From Epinephelus fuscoguttatus (lineage: Eukaryota > Chordata > Actinopteri > Perciformes > Serranidae): a DNA stretch of 64,000 nt. Both the position numbers and the translations under genes were made by a program. The stretch is taken from assembly GCF_011397635.1 (NCBI RefSeq), contig NC_064770.1, positions 21,359,707 to 21,423,706 on the forward strand, given 5' to 3'. Position 1 is the stretch's first letter; every line of letters starts with the position of its first letter. The notes under the pieces were generated by a model that was not told the DNA's origin, searched no databases, and saw nothing but the letters and a program-made list of their open reading frames with translations. Of the stretch, positions 54,620-64,000 are shown one piece after another.

Positions 54620-55276
54620 CTAGTGGTACTGCCTTCCCAGGGCGGACACCACCACGGCCATGAACTTCTGGATAGTGGCCTGGACCTCAGCAGTGAAGGC
54701 TTTGCCCATCCGAGCAGCGAGCACAATGGTCAGGCAGTCGGAGAGGAGCTGCAACACAACAAGCATCAGAGCACATCAGCAACATTTTTTTTGAATAATC
54801 GGTCGTAACAAGAATTAGATTAGCTGCATCACTTTACCCTGAAATTGTCGGGATCCACGTGCAGTTTCTCGGAGTGCAGCACACTCAGCTCGGTATAGGT
54901 CGCCTTGATGTTGTCCATGTTCTTCACAGCCCGGTCCAGACCGTGGAGGATAGTTACTCCGTGTTTTGCAACCTGAGGATTTCCCATGATTGCGGCTGCG
55001 TTGTAGAGGTTTCCAAAGTTGCCGAAATACCTCTGAGTCCAGGGATAGACGATCAGACACCTGAGGAAACATGCAAAAACATGCATTATGTATTCGCAAA
55101 AAAGGGAAAGAAATACACATAAATGCACAAATGACTTCCCTTGCGCGTCAATTCCATGTTCAGGAAAACAGAAAGATGTCTCACCTGCAAAGAGTTGCAG
55201 GGCCAACGGCCTCATAGTCCAACTTACTGAAGAGGTCTTGGATGGTGGCACGCTCTGCATCTGACCACTGGACCAT
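54620..55276 (-). CDS. hbb: Beta globin 6 (147 aa), diverged
   Basis: Minus-strand exons 55276-55185, 55060-54838, 54748-54620 (92+223+129). Starts [16 protein letters not shown]; exon 1 ends with ATLCR; exon 2 has [26 protein letters not shown] and SVLHSEKLH (Ser F9 kept); exon 3 has [15 protein letters not shown] and ends GRQYH. My count versus beta1: 9 of 31 residues differ in exon 1, 6 of 74 in exon 2, 8 of 42 in exon 3. Gln replaces Glu at NA2. Intron 1 is only 124 bp. Paired tail-to-tail with alpha6; nprl3 lies 3.8 kb upstream on the other strand. Confidence 0.95.
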
Positions 55277-55420
55277 TTTGCCGGCTCTAGGTTTGTTCAA
55301 CTAGTCCTGTGTTGGTGAGTTCAAGATGCAACTTATAAAAGAACCGTTTCACCCCTCCCCAAGATATGCGATTGGAATCCAATTCAATCATTGGATGAAG
55401 TAGGGAGGTGGGCCGGCCAT
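55277..55420 (-). promoter_or_regulatory. Beta globin 6 promoter
   Basis: Minus-strand CTTTTATAAG at about 55,331-55,340 is the probable TATA box. CACCCCTCC-type sequence on the plus strand (about 55,350) and GATTGG (CCAAT on the minus strand, about 55,370) follow. A TGATAAGG GATA site is at about 55,440. Confidence 0.6.
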
Positions 55421-55715
55421 GCATTACGGATTTGCAAAACTGATAAGGACAGGGATAATCTGCTCTGCTTAGATTATGTCCGAAACTGAGGAAATAGATA
55501 TTGCTGTATGTGTCCTGCAAGTAGCCTACTTTAATCAGCATGTCTACCATGATCAGAAATAAAGGGTATGGCTGTAAAACGAATTACTATCTGAGGATGC
55601 CGTCCAATTTGATTCCATAATTATTTTATGAAACTGACCAGTTTTACATTTAAAATTCTTTGAGTATACTTTGCTTTTACTCTCAATATTGTAATTAATC
55701 TCTACAATATTAGCT

Positions 55716-55891
55716 ACAGAAGTGCTTCTCAACCGGGGGCGCTTGAGGGAACTCCAGGGGGTCCCAAAAAGTGGGGACTTTTTATTTTCACTATTTAAGT
55801 CAGCCCGACGTGAGTGAAAGTGACATGTTATCAAATGCGTTTCACTTTAGGGACCCTTGACACAAACAGGTTGAGAAGCAATGGTCTACAG
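55716..55891. mobile_element. hAT-like MITE, 176 bp
   Basis: Inverted ends are built around GTGCTTCTCAACC / GGTTGAGAAGCA, the pattern of hAT-family elements. An 8-bp target duplication with one mismatch is present (TATTAGCT at 55,708-55,715; TATTAGCC at 55,892-55,899). Contains GGGGGTCCC and AGGGACCC blocks. Non-coding. Confidence 0.65.
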
Positions 55892-55899
55892 TATTAGCC

Positions 55900-57415
55900 A
55901 TGACATCATAGCAGCTTTATATTCGACAACACCCGCCATCAGTACAACTTATATTATACAGTACAATCTAAACGATGTCATCTCAATAGCAGTGTCCACA
56001 CGAGACAGTAATAAATCCAGTAGAGGGCGCTTCTATTCACCAGGAACATCTGACCACTGCATGACTGGACATGATGCCACCATCAGCTCATGGTGACCAC
56101 AGTGTAATCTGTCTCACTGCGTTGAAACACCAGCAGTCAATAAGATCTTCATCAAGGTTTGCAAAATCACGACTGACAATCGCCCTTCTTGAGGCTCGGT
56201 CTAGCCTGTGCATCCATCAGATCTACAGCATGTACCCTCCACTACACCACTGCCGTTGAGCCAAAATGGCCCCAGATATGTGCTGAAAACGGCATTTGAT
56301 TCACAGATCTCTCAATCAAAGTTACAATGTGGAGTCATAGGCTACTCGACGTGCATTATTCGGCAAAACTACCGTCGAGATTTGCATCCACCTGTTGTTT
56401 CAGCAAGATCAATGTCGGATGTATAAAATTCACACCGTCCAGTTAAAAGAGCACAAAATACCAGCTGGTAACAGTGTTTGATGCTCAAACGGAACCTGAG
56501 AAGTGGATGCATTATTCTGCAAAACTGATATTGTACCTGCAGAAATTTGCATCCACTTCCTTTCAAACACAGCAGTACCTTGGACAGCTCCCTCACCACC
56601 GACACACACAATTAGGACCTTGGCAACCCTATGTATTAATCACTTAGAAAATATTGAATATCATCGCTACGTCATTTGCAAGTGACGACTTAATGAGTCT
56701 CTGCATGACTTCCTGCACAGATAGGTTTGATGAATAACCATAGAGCCTATAGTGTAAGGCGCGTGCAGGCACACAGTGAGACTTTGTGAGGACATACTAT
56801 GATAAATTCAAGGTGTTTCACCATTTAGGTCAATGGTATATTCAATTATTAGCCATCTCTAGTCTGAACATGCAAGAGTGCCCATGCTATTGACATTTAA
56901 AATGGTGCATATGAGAATGAAATTAATAACTCTTGGGATTCTTACCTTATTAAGTAATGTAGATAGGATAGGATAGATAATCTGGAGTATTTATTTCTGG
57001 AATAAGACAAGGTCAGATGTCCTCAGGGTCCTAGAAGGTTCATATGTCACAAGCATGTCAGAGATATAGTTGGGTGCTGAGCCACAGCATGATCATTACA
57101 CAAGCAGCAAGATTTTGAAATCAACTCTCTGAGTGACAGGTAACCAGTGTAAGGATTTTAGAACTGGAGTAATATGGTCCTATTTCCTAGTTTTTGTGAG
57201 GAACCTAGCAGCAGCATTTTGACTGAGCTGGAGTTGCCTAACAACTTGTTTTTTGAAAGCCCTACACACAGGAATAAAACAGCTTTCCCAAGGCCTACAT
57301 GCCTAAAGCATATCTAAAGCAGTATGTGGTATACCAAGTCCTCCACAATCAGCCAAATGTACCATCTAGCGGATATGATGTAACATGGAAAATGTTTATC
57401 AAATAGGGTTGATCA
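55900..57415. other. Intergenic stretch with a short local duplication
   Basis: A stretch with CATTATTC(G/T)GCAAAACT and (G/A)ATTTGCATCCAC occurs twice (about 56,354-56,395 and 56,511-56,555); the second copy is also bounded by inverted GTGGATGCA / TGCATCCAC. Otherwise no gene or complete element is seen. TAGGATAGGATAG at about 56,964. Confidence 0.4.
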
Positions 57416-57429
57416 TGATTATCTTTTAG

Positions 57430-58375
57430 ATCTTTTGAATTGTTGCAGATCTGTCGGCTGCACATCCATGATGCGAACCTCCCGTTCCACTGCATCCCAA
57501 AGGTGCTCTATGTGGAGGCCACTGGAGTACAGTGAACTCACTGTCATGTTCAAGAAACCAGATTGAGATGATTTGAGCTTTGTGACATGGTGCGTTATCC
57601 TGCTAGAATAGCCATCAGAAGATGGGTACACTGTGGTCATAAAGGGATGGACACGGTCAGCAACAATACTCAGGTAGGCTGTGGTGTTTAAACCATGCTC
57701 AGTTGGTATTAAGGGGCCCAAAGTGTGCCAAGAAAATATCCCCCACACCATAACACCACCACCACCAGCCTGAACCGTTGATACAGGGCATGCTTTCATG
57801 TTGTTTACACCAAATTCTGACCCTACCATCTGAATGTTGCAGCAGAAATCCAGACTCATCAGACCAGGCAACGTTTGTCTAATCTTCTATTGTTCCGAGT
57901 TTGGTGAGCCTGTATGAATTGTAGCATCAGTTTCCTGTTGTTAGCTGACAGGAGTGGCACCTGGTGTGGTCTTCTGCTGCTGTAGTTCATCTGCTTCAAG
58001 GTTCGACGTGTCGTCCATTCAGAGATGGTCATCTGCAGACCTTAGTTGTAGGCTAATGAGTGGCTATTTGAGTTACTATTGCCTCTCTATCACCTTGAAC
58101 CAGTATGGCCATTCTCAATAAGGCATTTTGGCACAGAGACCTGCTGCTCACTGGATATTTTCTCTTTTTCAGACCATCCTCTGTAAACCCTAGAGATGGT
58201 TGTGCGTGAAAATCACAGCAGATCAGCAGTTTCGGAAATACTCAGACCAGCCCGTCTGGCCCCAACAACCATGCCACGTTTAAAGTCACTTTTCTTCCCC
58301 ATCATTTTTCTTCCCCATTCTGATGCTCAGGTTGAGCTTCAGCAGGTCGTCTTGACCATGTCTATTTACAATTAT
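57430..58375 (-). mobile_element. Tc1/mariner transposon, decayed, ends missing
   Basis: Reads on the minus strand from about 58,310 (MGKK, then FKRGMVVGARRAG and LSISETADLL, the helix-turn-helix start) to about 57,430. The longest open part is 57,419-57,871: VQAGGGGVMVWGIFSW, LGPLIPTEHGLNTTAYLS, HPFMTTVYPSSDGY, IEHLWDAVEREVRIMDVQ, a Tc1-type DDE_3 transposase C-terminal half. The catalytic stretch around the second Asp (normally QQDNAPCH) is damaged, and there are several frame breaks upstream. Terminal inverted repeats are not visible, so it is a dead copy. Confidence 0.8.
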
Positions 58376-58667
58376 GCATTGAGTTGCTGCCAAGTGTTTG
58401 ACTGAATAGCTATTTGTGTCAACTTTTTATCACTCAGTAAAAAAGTATTTTACTTTCCACCGGTAACCTGTTTGGTAACCATTCATTTGCTTGTTTGCCA
58501 GTTGTTGATGAAAACTTGTTAAAGTTTTGCATGTTAAACTGTATGATAGTCCTGCCATCTTGAGATGAATGGAAAAAATACTATACAAGTGGGCAGTCCG
58601 CAGGCTACGATTGCCCCTCGGGCCAGACTTCAGAAATGCAGTATGGCATCCCAAATTTGAGTTTGGG

Positions 58668-58765
58668 AGAGAGTTGTTCATGTTTACTAATATTTATGGA
58701 CTGTCTTAGACCATAGGAATAACATGTATAAATTTTGAAAATCGGCGTAGTTCCCCTTTAAGTCA
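58668..58765 (+). repeat. Short interspersed repeat, also at 63,340
   Basis: GAGAGTTGTTCATGTTTACTAA and GGACTGTCTT(A/G)GACCA, then ATTTTGAAAAT, recur in the same order and orientation at 63,340-63,425. The end reads CCCCTTTAA / ACCCTTTAA. Probably the terminal part of an old fish repeat. Confidence 0.55.
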
Positions 58766-58899
58766 ATACCATGGCTCGATGGATGGCTAGATAGACAGAA
58801 GTAGTGCCTGTTGAAGCAAGGGGGTTCTATAGCCGCACTCTTTGTTCCAGCCGGACATTTTTCCAGGTGACACAAAACAATCGCAACAGCACTACATGG

Positions 58900-59110
58900 C
58901 TGTGTGGTAGGAGATACTTTAAAACCAGGCCTTCCAGTTAATACCAGTTAATCTGTTTTTGTCCCGGTTTGGTATTTGTGTATGCCATACAGTAATACGC
59001 CTGCAACAAGCTAAAGGTCACTGTTCGGTCGAAGGAAACGAGGAAACAGCCATAGCTCGCGACCGACTTTACCGTGTCGCGGCTAGCTTACAGTTAGCTA
59101 GAATGCTAAC
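58900..59110 (+). promoter_or_regulatory. nprl3: nprl3 promoter / 5' UTR region
   Basis: CpG-containing stretch (CTCGCGACCGAC, GTGTCGCGG at about 59,057-59,085) just before the start codon, with no TATA box near, as usual for a housekeeping promoter. It also carries GCTAGC/GTTAGC words. The transcription start is not determined. Confidence 0.45.
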
Positions 59111-60643
59111 ATGATGTTCAACCCATTAGCCGGGTTACCAGATGACCGAAAATCCATGTACAGTCAGTCCCAAAACAGCGTGTACAAAACCGGCGACAAG
59201 ACCAGCCCTATTAGCGTCATACTGGTTAGCTCTGGCAGCCGAGGGAACAAACTACTTTTCCGATACCCTTTCCAAAGAGTGGCTGACTGTCCGTCGTCTT
59301 TGACAGGTAGGCGTAGCATTAGCTAAGTTAGCATTAGCCAGAGAACTACAGTTGGTGTCCTAACGCTAACGGTAGTTACTCTTTATTCAAGGAATTAACA
59401 TGCTGCCCTCATGGTCTCTCTTTTACATGACTACACACACAAAGAGGCAGGGCTGAAGTATAAATAACCACAGTATAACACAACACCCCTATGTTCCCAG
59501 GGTCCTATGTTTCCAAGGGGGCCTAGTCTAATTTTGAGAATTGAGCAGGTGTCTGTGGATGTAAACCAACACTGTAAGAGACTGGTAGGGGCTATCTTCG
59601 CAATTGAATTAGCAGAAAGCGAAGGTGGATGTGCGTTTCATATGCAGTATGACTGGTACAAATCTGTTCAGCTACTATGGATATTATTGTCGTTTAAGGT
59701 CAAGAAAACTGTCTTGCCCCCAAATTTGAGGGCGAAGGTCTCAAAGAGTAGTAGGCTGCAAGCTGTAGGTGGGTGATTTGAACATGCTGACACATAAACT
59801 GAACATATGATTTGTGGCAAAAGCATTGCTGAGAAAAAAAACACAATTAAGGTCTCCTCAAGGTGTCACACTTAGAAGATATTAAGCTGGGAAACACAGG
59901 GCCCTGGCAGCACAGATACACTCCCAAACAACAGCCCAGAAATATATTTTACCTCTGTAATTAGACTAGCACTGTAATCTGTAAAGCCACAGTTTTTAGT
60001 TAAAAGCAAATATGACGTTTGTGTCAGTATGTGTAGGGAAGGCCCACTAGTGTCCACTGTTCTTCTTTTTAAGAAACCATTTCCTGTTGTTTTGCATAGT
60101 GGAAGGCCGTTGTTGTTTCTAGGCTTACTGTAAACGCAGTTTAGCTACTTTTAAATATAGTGTCTCTTTTTGTGTGCTTGTTATTTTGTCCACACCCTGT
60201 TAAACAAAGTTATCCGAATTATATGTTCAAACTAGTAGCATGTCTGAGGTCTGACAAGTTGTTTTCATAGCAACATAAGACAAGTTGGAGGCATACCTAG
60301 TATGGCAATGGTAGGCCAAGAATGACTTTAAAACATGGGGAAATGGTATTAGCAAAGAGCAACAGTGGTCACAAATGACTTATATCAACAGAGATAAAGG
60401 CCCTCAACCACAACAAGTTGTAAGGTATAGGTTCATATAATAAAAGAGCAGAGTTTTATAACACATCTCTGACATGTTTGACATTAAGATTGTTTTTTGT
60501 GGCTCTTAAGGGGGCAACATCTCAACCAATGTGTTTTCTTGTTGGCGCTAACACTATTATTTCTGTCCACAAGCAAAACAACGGAGTCCATATGCTCTGA
60601 ACACAACCGGGGATGGTCTTGAAGATCAGGATGGTGACTCAAG
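59111..60643 (+). CDS. nprl3: Nprl3, GATOR1 subunit, 5' part (exons 1-2), truncated by window
   Basis: Exon 1 59111-59306 (start ATG 59,111, or 59,114) and exon 2 60574-60643 join in phase, giving [16 protein letters not shown] and DQDGDSR. The conserved start of the protein reads [19 protein letters not shown] and FRYPFQR, as in human NPRL3. Nprl3 with Depdc5 and Nprl2 forms GATOR1, the lysosomal GAP for RagA/B that shuts down mTORC1 when amino acids are low. About 30 residues precede the conserved part ([18 protein letters not shown]); a TAG in frame at 59,099-59,101 rules out a start further up in this exon. Exon 3 was not found before the window end. Nprl3 borders fish and mammalian alpha-globin clusters and its introns house the globin enhancers. 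Confidence 0.92.
59307..60573 (+). other. nprl3 intron 1
   Basis: GT donor at 59,307 and AG acceptor ending at 60,573. No repeat of known type, RNA gene or motif cluster recognised; the ORF at about 59,507-59,776 has no family resemblance. Confidence 0.7.
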
Positions 60644-60905
60644 GTATTTTACTGGTCTTCATTTGATAATACTGGGTGTATACATTAGTTTATAGAGTAA
60701 CTGTAGGTGGACACAGCCAATTCTAAGATCTGCTTGAACCACTGGCTCTTATCAGGTTTTTCCTCCCTAGCATTGGATCTCTTTTTATTTTTTTCAAAAA
60801 CCTTATTGTATTTTTCAAGAGGAATTAATGAGCTGGCCCATGTGTTTTTTAACCCATGTGGTTGAGTTTCATTTATCCTTCATTTTCTTATAAAAATGCT
60901 GTATA

Positions 60906-62037
60906 GGGTGGCACAGTGGTACGGTGGTTAGCACAGTAAGAGCTTTCTGGATTCTAACCCGTTGGCTGGGGCTCTTCTGTGTGGAGTTTGCATGTTCTCC
61001 CCATATCAGTGTGGGTTTTCTCCGGGTTCTCTGGCTTCCTCTCACAGTCCTAAGACATACAGTTTAAGATAACTGGTGACTCTAAGGCTCAATCCAAATG
61101 TCCAGACTTCACCACACTTTGAGACTTGCAGACTTTTCGGGCGCGTGCCCAGGAAATCAGGGAGGGCTTAGGGCTGTCCAAATCCACAATTCAACCAGTC
61201 CACAAGGGGCCTAAAGCAGACTTTCTGCAGACTTCCAGAGAGTCCGCTTGGGGTGCAGACCTCAACAGACTTCACTGATTTAATTGCCTACATTTCATTG
61301 CGATACGGAGGTGACGTGGTAGTTATTTTTTTCAATAGCCGACTCAAAAAACAAAACTTATGTTTATGTAACACCCTTACTGTAGCCTAGTAAAACAATA
61401 TTTCAGTCATGTAGGCCAGAAATAATATTCAGTAACATCATGACAGAGAAATATTTAGAAATATAAGTTGCAGAGGGGAATCAAAATGCATTGTATTATT
61501 GCAGCCTGCCCTATAGTTTGCATAATGCCAAATATATAGGCTAAAAATGGTAGAAAAACAACTAAAGAAGATCCTCTGATGTAACTAATAGGCCTCCCTG
61601 ATTTTCTTTAGTCGTAGCTCAGTCCTTACTTACAAACATCTTTGTATTTGAAAGTCTGCAGTCTATATGTTGTACAGAAAATTATTTTGTTCACTCACAG
61701 AATAACCCTTTACATGGGATTTAAATCTTATTATCTCCAGGGACAGTTCAGCAGACAGCAGTTACAATGGTTGTAATCATTGCTCAAATGTTCGAGGGCT
61801 GTCTATCAGCTGTGTGCGGTCTCTGCCCTCATCGCGACTTTACGTGATGACGGTGAACTTGACACGGTCCGCAGGTCCAGAGATTGGACATTTGGATTCA
61901 GCCGAAATTGCCCGTAGGTGTGAAAATGAGCATGAATAGTTGTCTGTCTCCATGTGTTGGCCCTGGGATAGGCTTCAGTCCCCTGGCGACCCTTAACAGG
62001 ATAAGTGGTTACGGCTAATAAATGAATGAATGAATGA
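60906..62037 (+). mobile_element. SINE-like retroposon, copy 3, split by a MITE
   Basis: Starts GGGTGGCACAGTGGTACGG, with a GGTTAGCACAG box A-like part, continues to CTGGTGACTCTAA at 61,085, and resumes at 61,904 with GAAATTGCCCGTAGGTGTG through to (GAAT)n ending at 62,037. Same family as the copies at 48,113 and 53,908 but in plus orientation and more diverged. Lies in nprl3 intron 2. Confidence 0.75.
61086..61903. mobile_element. Harbinger-like MITE inserted in SINE copy 3 (818 bp)
   Basis: Terminal inverted repeats GGCTCAATCCAAATGTCC / GGACATTTGGATTCAGCC (18 bp, one mismatch). It splits the SINE at its CTCTAAATTGCCC site; the flanks fit a TAA duplication with one changed base (TAA left, GAA right), as expected for PIF/Harbinger elements. 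No transposase. Superfamily is tentative. Confidence 0.7.
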
Positions 62038-62625
62038 AAATGCTGTATTGGTAGTGCTCCAAAACCCAAAGCTATCCCCTCACCATGTGTCTAAATGTCC
62101 TTTGAAATTTGTCATAGCACCAAGCTGCTGTTTGAATATGCTTGCTTAATTCAGCTGGTACAAAAAACAAACCTCCCATTCAGATGACTATATTTTTTGT
62201 TGGCTCCGGTAGTCAGAAAATAGGGCTCATAATAAAGAAGTTAAATACGGAGTAAAGAAGTTAAACCACATCAAACTCCTATTAAGTTAAACATGAATGT
62301 TGGGATAAGAAACTGTTGATAAGATAACAAACACAAATATGTTTAAAAAACTATAATGTAGCCACAAATAGACACTATAAAATGACCAAGAATTGTAAAA
62401 ACAGGAGAGTTTCCCAAAGCATGGAAACATGGACATAATTTGAAATCCTCCCTGTTGTTGATGTCTGTTAATAAAAATAAAAACAAAATGATAATATTAG
62501 ACAGAAAACCTTTCTGTCTTTCTGTTTCCAACAGCATTTAGTTTTCATCATTGGTTTCACCTTACGGATGGTAATGCTGGTCAGTTGTTGGTTGGCTGAA
62601 ATTACTTTGGTCACAAGGCTGTAAG

Positions 62626-62735
62626 GAGCAGATAATTTAAGGTCTCTATTTATCAGTTCAGCTCACCATGCAGATAAAGCTGGCGCAACTTGGTTTTTGG
62701 GCCGCAGACTGCACATCAAACAGGCTTATCTGAGA
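62626..62735. promoter_or_regulatory. Candidate erythroid enhancer: four GATA motifs in nprl3 intron 2
   Basis: Four WGATAR motifs lie within 102 bp: AGATAA at 62,630, TTATCA at 62,650, AGATAA at 62,672 and TTATCT at 62,726. A chance count of about 0.2 is expected for a stretch of this length. A GGATAA lies further right at about 62,824. I see no clean NF-E2/MARE motif. Nprl3 introns are the known site of alpha-globin enhancers (MCS-R elements) in vertebrates; the link here is inference. Confidence 0.45.
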
Positions 62736-62839
62736 AAAGACTACGACCTTATATGACCCTGTAGAGAGGTTGGACTGGGATACAGTACTGTACAAACAGC
62801 ACAAAGAGCTTTGAGAATGAAGTATGGGATAAGTTGAAG

Positions 62840-64000
62840 TCATAAGGTAACAGTTTTATAAAAGCCAATATTAAGTGATTTTCAGTATTTAAGGTGAGAC
62901 ACCACAGGTGAAAACATAGATTTTTTATGCACTTGTTGTGAGAATTTGAGTTAACTTGCTTCCATAACTTCTTTCAGACTAGTGTAAAAAAACGTCCAAA
63001 ATACCCATTTAGGTATTTATTTAAGATTAGATTTCTGTTCTGGAAATGTATGCAAAAGCACAAATTTAATTAGCTAATGCATAATTTGCAGAATTCCAAT
63101 GTGTTATTTCCATGACCGAGGAGAGTTAATCAATATTTGTGAACATGAGCTACTCTCTCTCAAAGCCAAAAACCAGAGTGTCTTAAGCGTGTGATGTGAA
63201 ACATCACAAACAGAAAATGTACCCATATGCTCAAAACATTACGCTGCATGCTCTCAGTCAGTTCTAGACTCTTTATACCCTATGACATAATACAGTTTCT
63301 TTATAGCACTCTAGCTTTTTGATTTTGAAGAGAGTTGTTCATGTTTACTAACATTGTTGGACTGTCTTGGACCAAAGAAATAACATTTGAATTTTGAAAA
63401 TAGGTTTAGTGACCCTTTAACCATAAAATTTGAGAAAACTTATGATACAAAAAAAATGTCTTAATGTAATTTATCAATAGGGGATAAATATATCTGTTAG
63501 TTAAAAATTTTACACTAGTGTCTTATTTTTTTAACCTAAAAACGTATGGAATTTAACAATTTATGATTTATGTCTTAAAGGCCATTTGCTCAAAATTATT
63601 TTTTTCCTCATACTCCAGAAATCTCCACCTCAGTACCACTCATACACCAAACTTTCCACTTATGATCCTATCTATATTCTGAAGGGTTTTTGACACGGGG
63701 GTGTGTTCATTTATTATTCATAGTCCAATTTATTTAACATTTTATTCCTAAAAACATGGCAAAAAATGATTTTTTTTTTCTATAGCTGTTGGGAGTATTT
63801 TCTGATATATGGAGTGATAAAAAGAGATATCCAAAATTCCCTCTGTAAAATCTTTGACTAAATATGACAACAAAATGAAACAAGAATTTCGACCCAGGCT
63901 CTATGCAATATCCAAATTTTTGTTCGGGGAATCAGCACATATTCGCATATTCAAACATAAAATTTCAGAAAACTTGTAATATAAAAAATAATTGTCTTAC
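62840..64000 (+). other. nprl3 intron 2, remaining part to window end
   Basis: AT-rich DNA. Contains a short repeat copy (63,340-63,425) matching 58,668-58,765. Nprl3 exon 3 (expected to begin FSDVILATILA-like) was looked for and not found, so the intron continues beyond the window. Confidence 0.55.

Noticed and set aside
59507-59776. An 89-codon ORF in nprl3 intron 1
   Set aside because: No family resemblance and no splice signals; sits inside an intron of a well-supported gene.

Overview
This window is vertebrate nuclear DNA from a spiny-rayed (percomorph-like) teleost fish. Genes have introns with GT/AG borders, and the globin proteins have typical teleost sequences. The intergenic DNA is packed with interspersed repeats familiar from fish genomes. 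It covers the fish 'MN' haemoglobin locus: kank2 on the left, an array of alpha and beta globin genes in the middle, and the 5' end of nprl3 on the right. I identified it from protein sequence and gene order alone; no database search was possible.

Layout. (1) 1-13,000: kank2 on the + strand, with 11 coding exons that join in frame to 1,040 codons, intronic repeats and a 3' UTR of about 1.4 kb. (2) 13,000-19,690: no gene seen. This stretch has an inverted-repeat element, old interspersed repeats and a tandem array with a period of about 207 bp. (3) 19,690-47,200: five alpha genes (+) alternating with five beta genes (-). Each beta/alpha pair is head-to-head over a shared spacer of about 1 kb and tail-to-tail with the next pair. 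Repeat units are about 3.7 kb once later insertions are removed: a 1,967 bp foldback element, a 2,255 bp foldback element and a 5.5 kb L1-type LINE. (4) 47,200-52,300: no functional gene; a GATA microsatellite, a SINE-like repeat and a broken nicotinamide riboside kinase-like fragment. (5) 52,300-55,420: a diverged sixth alpha/beta pair, tail-to-tail. (6) 55,420-59,040: a hAT-like MITE and a decayed Tc1-type transposon. (7) 59,111-64,000: exons 1 and 2 of nprl3 and part of intron 2, which holds a SINE-like repeat split by a Harbinger-like MITE and a tight cluster of GATA motifs.

How the genes work together. All twelve globin genes have three exons, consensus splice sites, intact reading frames and both haem-pocket histidines, so all look functional. 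Two alpha and two beta chains make the red-cell haemoglobin tetramer. The beta chains keep Ser F9 and the C-terminal His, residues associated with strong pH dependence (Bohr/Root effects) in fish. Alpha genes 2, 3 and 4 encode the same protein, which points to recent tandem duplication or gene conversion. The alpha6/beta6 pair is diverged in exons 1 and 3 but close to the others in exon 2, which suggests exon-limited gene conversion. Nprl3 introns carry the main alpha-globin enhancers in vertebrates, so the GATA cluster in nprl3 intron 2 is a candidate erythroid control element for the array.
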